From assembly GCA_002314805.1 (NCBI GenBank), contig DCHJ01000052.1, forward strand, positions 1 to 10,359: a stretch of 10,359 bases of DNA. Reading direction: 5' to 3'. The notes below the pieces were generated by a model. It worked only from the letters and a program-made list of their open reading frames with translations, did not search any database and was not told the DNA's origin. A program made the position numbers and the translations under genes. Below, in pieces: positions 6,272 through 10,359 of this stretch; within the stretch, counting starts at the first letter, position 1, and each line of letters starts with the position of its first letter. The DNA comes from Lachnospiraceae bacterium UBA1755 (GTDB taxonomy: Bacteria; Bacillota; Clostridia; Lachnospirales; Lachnospiraceae).

Positions 6272-8446
6272 ATGGGCTTTGGGTCTGCAGGAAAACAGAA
6301 TAAGGTGGTCAGAGTTCCGGTGGTACTCCAGATGGAGTCAGCGGAATGCGGTGCGGCATGCCTTGCCATGGTGCTTGCTTACTATGGGAAGTGGATATCG
6401 CCGGAGCTGGCCAGGGCTGAATGTGCAGTCAGCAGGTACGGCTCCAGAGCCGTGAATATCCTGAAGGCTGCAAGGCGTTTCGGTATGGAAGCGCAGGCAT
6501 ACCGTCTGGAACCGGAGGCACTCAGGTCAGGGGACTCTTTTCCATGTATCATACACTGGAATTCCAATCATTTTGTAGTACTAGACGGCTTTAAGAGAAA
6601 CAGGGCATATATCAATGATCCGGATATGGGGATGTATTCCGTGCCCATGAAGGAATTTGATCAGGCATTTACAGGAGTATGTCTGTGTATGAAGCCGGGT
6701 CAGGATTTCAGACCGGGCGGAAAACCAAAGAGTATCCTGAGCTTTGTAAAGAAAAGGCTGGAAGGAAACTGGATATCTGTTATATTGGCTGCAACTGCAG
6801 CGGCTGTTGCCTCTTTAACAGCCATTATTTCGATTTTGTCAGGCAGGATATATCTGGACAGACTGCTTACGGGTGTCGATACAGACCAGACAGAGATTTT
6901 TCTTATCGCACTTGCAGTGCTGTATGCAATACAGGTGATAGCCGCTTCAATAAGCAGCGCGACAGGCTGGAGTATCAGCGGGAAGCTGGCTGTAAGCGGC
7001 AGTCTGGCTTTTATGCGCAGGCTGCTTCAGCTTCCGATGAGCTTTTTCTCACGGCGCATGGCGGGCGATATCCTGACCAGACAGAAATCAAATATTGCTG
7101 TTTCTGAGAACCTGATCAATGTACTGGTACCTCTTGGCATCGATTTTCTGATGCTTGCCGTTTATCTGAAGGTAATGATCAGATACAGTATCCTTCTTAC
7201 AATGATCGGGGTCTTTGCAGTGGTGTCGCAGGGTGTGTTTTCCGGGATCGCATTCAGGAAAAGAAAGGATATTGAGAGGATAAGAGCAAGAGAACAGAGC
7301 CGGCTGTATGAGTATATGGTATACAGTATCCATATGATGGAGACTGTCAGATCAAGCGGATCGGAAAAAAGTGTCTTTGAGAGGTTCTGCGGGTATCAGT
7401 CCGGTGTCAGGCGCAGGACTGCAGAGCTGATAAGGCTCAGCGGATACCGGGATATGATCCCTGCTGTCATCTCGTCAGTGTCAGGAGTACTGATCCTGGG
7501 CATAGGAGTCAGCTGCTGTATCAAAGGAGAGTTTACTATCGGTATGGTTTCTGTATTTCAGGGTCTGTTTGCGGCATTCCTCGTACCTGCAGGAAAGCTG
7601 CTTGCGGTCAGAGAGATCATCCGGGAAACAGGAACACAGATGGAGCGCATAGAGGATGTTATGGAATACCCGGAGGATGAGAGGCATGATGCATGCTGGG
7701 AATCCGGCGTATCATGCTGTGAGAAGCTCAGGGGCAGCATCGAGATCCGTGATCTTACCTTTGGCTATACGCCGCAGGAGGAACCGGTTATCCGGGACCT
7801 CAGTTTATCTGTAAGGTCAGGCAGCCGTGTGGCGCTTGTCGGAGCATCCGGGAGCGGAAAATCCACTGTCTTAAAGCTGATCTCGGGCTTATACCGGCCA
7901 TGGAGCGGAGAGATCCTGCTGGACGAAAGAGAGCAAAGCAAGATAGCTCCGGAGGTATTATGTGCTTCGATAGCAGCCGTGAATCAGGAAATAATACTCT
8001 TTGATGATACGATCAGGAACAATATCAGGATGTGGGACCGTACTATCGGGGATCAGAGGATAATATCCGCAGCACGGGATGCGCAGATCCATGAGGATAT
8101 CATGGAAAAGGCGGGCGGCTATTCGTACCACCTGACCGGTGGCGGCAGAAATCTTTCGGGCGGACAGAGACAGAGAGTAGAGATCGCCAGGGCACTGGCT
8201 CAGGAGCCGACAGTCATTATTCTGGATGAAGCTACAAGCTCTCTTGATGCGCTTACTGAGCTTGAGGTTATCAGAGCCATAGGTGAAAGGGGGATCACAT
8301 GTATCATTGCATCCCATCGTCTGTCAGCCATAAGAGACTGTGATGAGATCTTCGTCATGGATCACGGGACGATCATCGACCATGGGAGTCATGATGCGCT
8401 TATGGCAAGGTGCGGAGTATACCGCAGCATGATAGCAGATGAGTAA
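6272..8446 (+). CDS. Peptidase-containing ABC exporter (C39 peptidase, membrane domain, ATPase), NHLM ABC1-like
   Basis: This 724-residue protein cuts the leader from a peptide precursor and exports the product across the inner membrane. Residues about 14-140 are a C39 cysteine peptidase with oxyanion Gln20, catalytic Cys26 (QMESAECGAAC), His100 (WNSNHFVVLDG) and Asp116 (INDPDMG); all are intact. Six membrane spans follow between about 166 and 440. The ATPase has Walker A GASGSGKST (524-532), Q-loop Gln572, signature LSGGQ (628-632), Walker B IILDEATSSLD (649-659) and H-loop His682. The tandem arrangement with a second half-transporter 12 bp downstream matches the NHLM/NHLP bacteriocin export pair, in which this is ABC1. 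C39 peptidases normally cut after a double Gly. A class II lantibiotic LanT or another PCAT exporter is the alternative. No precursor or maturase is seen in the window. Confidence 0.93.
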   Translation: MGFGSAGKQNKVVRVPVVLQMESAECGAACLAMVLAYYGKWISPELARAECAVSRYGSRAVNILKAARRFGMEAQAYRLEPEALRSGDSFPCIIHWNSNHFVVLDGFKRNRAYINDPDMGMYSVPMKEFDQAFTGVCLCMKPGQDFRPGGKPKSILSFVKKRLEGNWISVILAATAAAVASLTAIISILSGRIYLDRLLTGVDTDQTEIFLIALAVLYAIQVIAASISSATGWSISGKLAVSGSLAFMRRLLQLPMSFFSRRMAGDILTRQKSNIAVSENLINVLVPLGIDFLMLAVYLKVMIRYSILLTMIGVFAVVSQGVFSGIAFRKRKDIERIRAREQSRLYEYMVYSIHMMETVRSSGSEKSVFERFCGYQSGVRRRTAELIRLSGYRDMIPAVISSVSGVLILGIGVSCCIKGEFTIGMVSVFQGLFAAFLVPAGKLLAVREIIRETGTQMERIEDVMEYPEDERHDACWESGVSCCEKLRGSIEIRDLTFGYTPQEEPVIRDLSLSVRSGSRVALVGASGSGKSTVLKLISGLYRPWSGEILLDEREQSKIAPEVLCASIAAVNQEIILFDDTIRNNIRMWDRTIGDQRIISAARDAQIHEDIMEKAGGYSYHLTGGGRNLSGGQRQRVEIARALAQEPTVIILDEATSSLDALTELEVIRAIGERGITCIIASHRLSAIRDCDEIFVMDHGTIIDHGSHDALMARCGVYRSMIADE

Positions 8447-8452
8447 AGGAGG
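8447..8452 (+). promoter_or_regulatory. Ribosome binding site of the second exporter gene
   Basis: AGGAGG begins immediately after the first exporter's stop codon and lies 6 bp before the ATG at 8459. There is no room for a promoter, so both genes share one transcript. Confidence 0.8.
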
Positions 8453-8458
8453 AGAAGC

Positions 8459-10225
8459 ATGAGCCGGTCAGACAAAGAAGAAATGTGTTTTTACAGGCCG
8501 CTGCCTCCCCGCAGTATCACCAGGCGGGATTTTTTCAGATTCTGTCTGTCGGCAGTGTCGGTTAGGGAGGCTGTTTGTGCAGCGCTGTTTCTGATACTGT
8601 CGGCAATGCTGGGGCTTTTAGTGCCGAAAATCAGCTATTACATGTTTTCAGCGGCTGTACCTGCAGGAGATATTCAGCTTGTCCGGTCCACTGCCGTATT
8701 TGCGATAGGCATTGTGGTATCAGCTGTGCTGCTCATGATGCTTTATTATATTGCAGCGGCGCGTATCGGTACCAGACTGAAGCTTACAGCAGAATCGGCA
8801 GCCATGGAGAGAGTACTTGGACTGCCTCAGAGCTTCTTTGATAAGTATTCTGAAGCCAGTATATCAATGCGTATAAACTACCTGAAAGCCTTTTGTGAGA
8901 ATATTACAGGTGCTGTGATCATGACCGGGTTTTCAGCGGCTTTCGGTCTGGCATATTATTCACAGATAGCTGTATTTACGCCTGCTATGGCACTGCCGGT
9001 ACTGGGGGTGATGATCTGTGCGGCAGGGTTTATTGCAGTATCTGCCGTCAGGCTGTCAGAGATATGCAGAAAGAGGATGCTGCTGGAAATACGCAGCCAG
9101 GAGAGCTCCTTGGATTATATTAACGGTATTCAGAAGATAAGGCTTGCGGGTGCGCAGGAAAGGATATTTTCCGGATTCTCAGCGGCTTTTTCAGCTGCGG
9201 CCCGGGTGATTTATGATCCGCCGGTATATATAAAGCTCAGGATACCGATCCTTCTGTTTATCACGCTGGCCGGACAGCTCATTATTTATATGATCGGACT
9301 TAAGACCGGCACGGCACAGGCGGCGTTCTATGCCTCACAGTCTGCATACGGGATGGTCGGCGGATGTGTGGCAATGCTCGCGCAGGCCGCCGTGTCTGCT
9401 GCTCAGGCGTTTGCAGCTCTTGAAATGGCTGTTCCTATACTTAAGACAGCCCCCGAGGCTGCAGAGGATCTCAGAGAAGTCACTTCACTTAAGGGAGAAG
9501 TGGATCTGCACGATGTCTCGTTTGGCTATGGAGAAGATATAGAGCCTGTGATTGCCGGTCTCTCATTGTCAGTAAGACCGGGTGAATATGTGGCGGTCGT
9601 AGGGCGCAGCGGGTGCGGAAAGTCTACTCTGATAAGGCTCCTGCTGGGCCTTGAGAAGCCACAGTCCGGTACGGTCAGCTATGACGGCAATGACCTGGAA
9701 CTGCTGGATAAGTCCTCTCTCAGGAGACATATCGGAACTGTGATGCAAAATGAGAAGCTGTGTAATGACAGCATATATGCCAATATCTCGCTATGCGCAC
9801 CCGCACTTACAATGGATGAGGCATGGAGGGCAGCAGAGCTTGCGGGTATTGCCGATGACATCCGGGAACTGCCAATGGGCATGCAGACTGTAATATCAGA
9901 GGAAAACGGGGGATTTTCGGAGGGTCAGAAGCAGCGGCTTGTAATAGCAAGAACGATAGCCTCAGATCCGGATATTCTCATATTTGATGAGGCAATGAGT
10001 GCTCTTGATAACAGGACGCAGAGGACGGTCAGCGATGCTCTTGTTTCTATGAACTGTACGAGGATCGTGGCTGCACACAGGCTTTCCGCTGTACGTCACT
10101 GTGACAGGATCCTCGTTATGGACCGGGGGCGCATCGCAGAGGAAGGAACCTATGAAGAGCTGATGGCGGGGAAGGGACTGTTTGCGGAGCTCGTCAGACG
10201 GCAGTGTATTGACGGGGAAGTATAG
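8459..10225 (+). CDS. ABC half-exporter (membrane domain plus ATPase, no peptidase), NHLM ABC2-like
   Basis: This 588-residue protein is the likely partner of the peptidase-containing exporter, forming a heterodimeric peptide exporter in the cytoplasmic membrane. A short N-terminal segment has RPLPPRSITRRDFFRF (13-28), a start typical of NHLM ABC2 proteins just before the first span. Hydrophobic spans cover about 36-60, 76-99, 150-196 and 262-320. The ATPase has Walker A GRSGCGKST (382-390), Q-loop Gln430, Walker B ILIFDEAMSALD (506-517) with Glu511, and H-loop His540. The signature motif is FSEGQ (486-490) instead of LSGGQ, hinting at unequal ATP sites in the pair. It is shorter than many ABC2 proteins, which carry an extra N-terminal domain. 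It lacks any C39 domain, so cleavage depends on the upstream protein. The call rests on gene order and sequence style; a generic multidrug exporter (MsbA-like) is less likely. Confidence 0.88.
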   Translation: MSRSDKEEMCFYRPLPPRSITRRDFFRFCLSAVSVREAVCAALFLILSAMLGLLVPKISYYMFSAAVPAGDIQLVRSTAVFAIGIVVSAVLLMMLYYIAAARIGTRLKLTAESAAMERVLGLPQSFFDKYSEASISMRINYLKAFCENITGAVIMTGFSAAFGLAYYSQIAVFTPAMALPVLGVMICAAGFIAVSAVRLSEICRKRMLLEIRSQESSLDYINGIQKIRLAGAQERIFSGFSAAFSAAARVIYDPPVYIKLRIPILLFITLAGQLIIYMIGLKTGTAQAAFYASQSAYGMVGGCVAMLAQAAVSAAQAFAALEMAVPILKTAPEAAEDLREVTSLKGEVDLHDVSFGYGEDIEPVIAGLSLSVRPGEYVAVVGRSGCGKSTLIRLLLGLEKPQSGTVSYDGNDLELLDKSSLRRHIGTVMQNEKLCNDSIYANISLCAPALTMDEAWRAAELAGIADDIRELPMGMQTVISEENGGFSEGQKQRLVIARTIASDPDILIFDEAMSALDNRTQRTVSDALVSMNCTRIVAAHRLSAVRHCDRILVMDRGRIAEEGTYEELMAGKGLFAELVRRQCIDGEV

Positions 10226-10229
10226 CCTG

Positions 10230-10257
10230 CCCGGCTGTTATGCTTCCGATAGCCGGG
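10230..10257 (+). terminator. Hairpin after the exporter operon, weak terminator candidate
   Basis: CCCGGCT (10230-10236) pairs perfectly with AGCCGGG (10251-10257) around a 14-base loop, and the stem can be extended by G-T and T-A pairs. No run of T follows, so it does not meet the usual rule for an intrinsic terminator. It could instead slow decay of the exporter mRNA or partly reduce downstream transcription. Confidence 0.35.
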
Positions 10258-10270
10258 ACGCCGGCGCCGG

Positions 10271-10359
10271 ATGGCGAAGTATGATATATTTGCAGATAAA
10301 GTTAATCGACCGGCAGTTCTGCTAATAAAGCTGATGACACAATTGAATAAGATAAAGTA
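10271..10359 (+). CDS. Possible start of an unidentified small gene, truncated by the window end
   Basis: From ATG 10271 the frame reads MAKYDIFADKVNRPAVLLI and continues without a stop to the last base, 29 complete codons. No Shine-Dalgarno sequence precedes it; the upstream bases are a GC-rich palindrome. Its position just after an export operon would suit a precursor or accessory gene, but nothing in the residues identifies it, and an accidental open frame is as likely. Confidence 0.22.
   Translation, partial: MAKYDIFADKVNRPAVLLIKLMTQLNKIK

Larger units (their letters stand above)
10226..10359. other. Region after the exporter genes, with a hairpin and an open frame at the window edge
   Basis: The 134 bases after the exporter stop hold a 7-bp GC-rich hairpin (10230-10257), a palindrome CCGGCGCCGG (10261-10270), and a reading frame from 10271 that is still open at the window end. 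No maturase, adaptor or immunity gene can be recognised in so little sequence. Confidence 0.6.

Noticed and set aside
7958..8317. 119-codon frame on the - strand opposite the first exporter's ATPase
   Set aside because: It is antisense to highly conserved ATPase motifs and shows no family features.

Overview
The window reads like a chromosomal or integrated segment of a Gram-positive Clostridia, most likely Lachnospiraceae-like. This is inferred from mid-range GC, heavy use of AGA/AGG/ATA codons, strong AGGAGG-type ribosome binding sites, a UmuC-type polymerase coupled to a YolD-like partner, and the protein families present. No rRNA, tRNA, CRISPR array or insertion sequence was seen. Every supported gene is on the + strand.

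Region 1 (1-2847) is a compact run of genes. It holds the last 13 codons of a VOC/glyoxalase-fold protein, a macro-domain protein carrying a C-terminal DUF1653 domain, a Y-family (UmuC/DinB-type) translesion DNA polymerase with a full catalytic triad and a QLDLF sliding-clamp motif, and a small YolD-like protein whose ATG overlaps the polymerase stop codon (TAATG). The polymerase and YolD pair is a damage-tolerance module. The macro-domain protein is probably co-transcribed and points to ADP-ribose metabolism.

Region 2 (2848-5866) begins with a 388-bp AT-rich intergenic stretch holding an 8-bp perfect inverted repeat and an extended -10 promoter. It then encodes an 876-residue DEAH-type superfamily 2 helicase. 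Its motifs are intact, but its C-terminal part carries two predicted transmembrane segments followed by a domain I do not recognise. A membrane-anchored SF2 helicase is the most unusual protein in the window and could belong to an undescribed nucleic-acid-processing or defence system; this is inference.

Region 3 (5867-6271) is a 405-bp gap that may hold a decayed reading frame. It has a TATAAT box, a 14-codon reading frame with a good ribosome binding site, and a possible remnant peptide just upstream of the transporter genes.

Region 4 (6272-10225) is a two-gene ABC exporter operon. The first protein has an N-terminal C39 peptidase with Cys-His-Asp all present, six membrane spans and an ATPase. 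The second is a membrane-plus-ATPase half-transporter without a peptidase. This pair matches the NHLM/NHLP-type peptide-natural-product export pair (ABC1 and ABC2), which cleaves leader peptides and exports the mature peptide. No precursor, maturase or HlyD-like adaptor is recognisable here, so they would have to lie downstream of the window or elsewhere. The last 134 bases contain a hairpin and a short reading frame that runs off the end.
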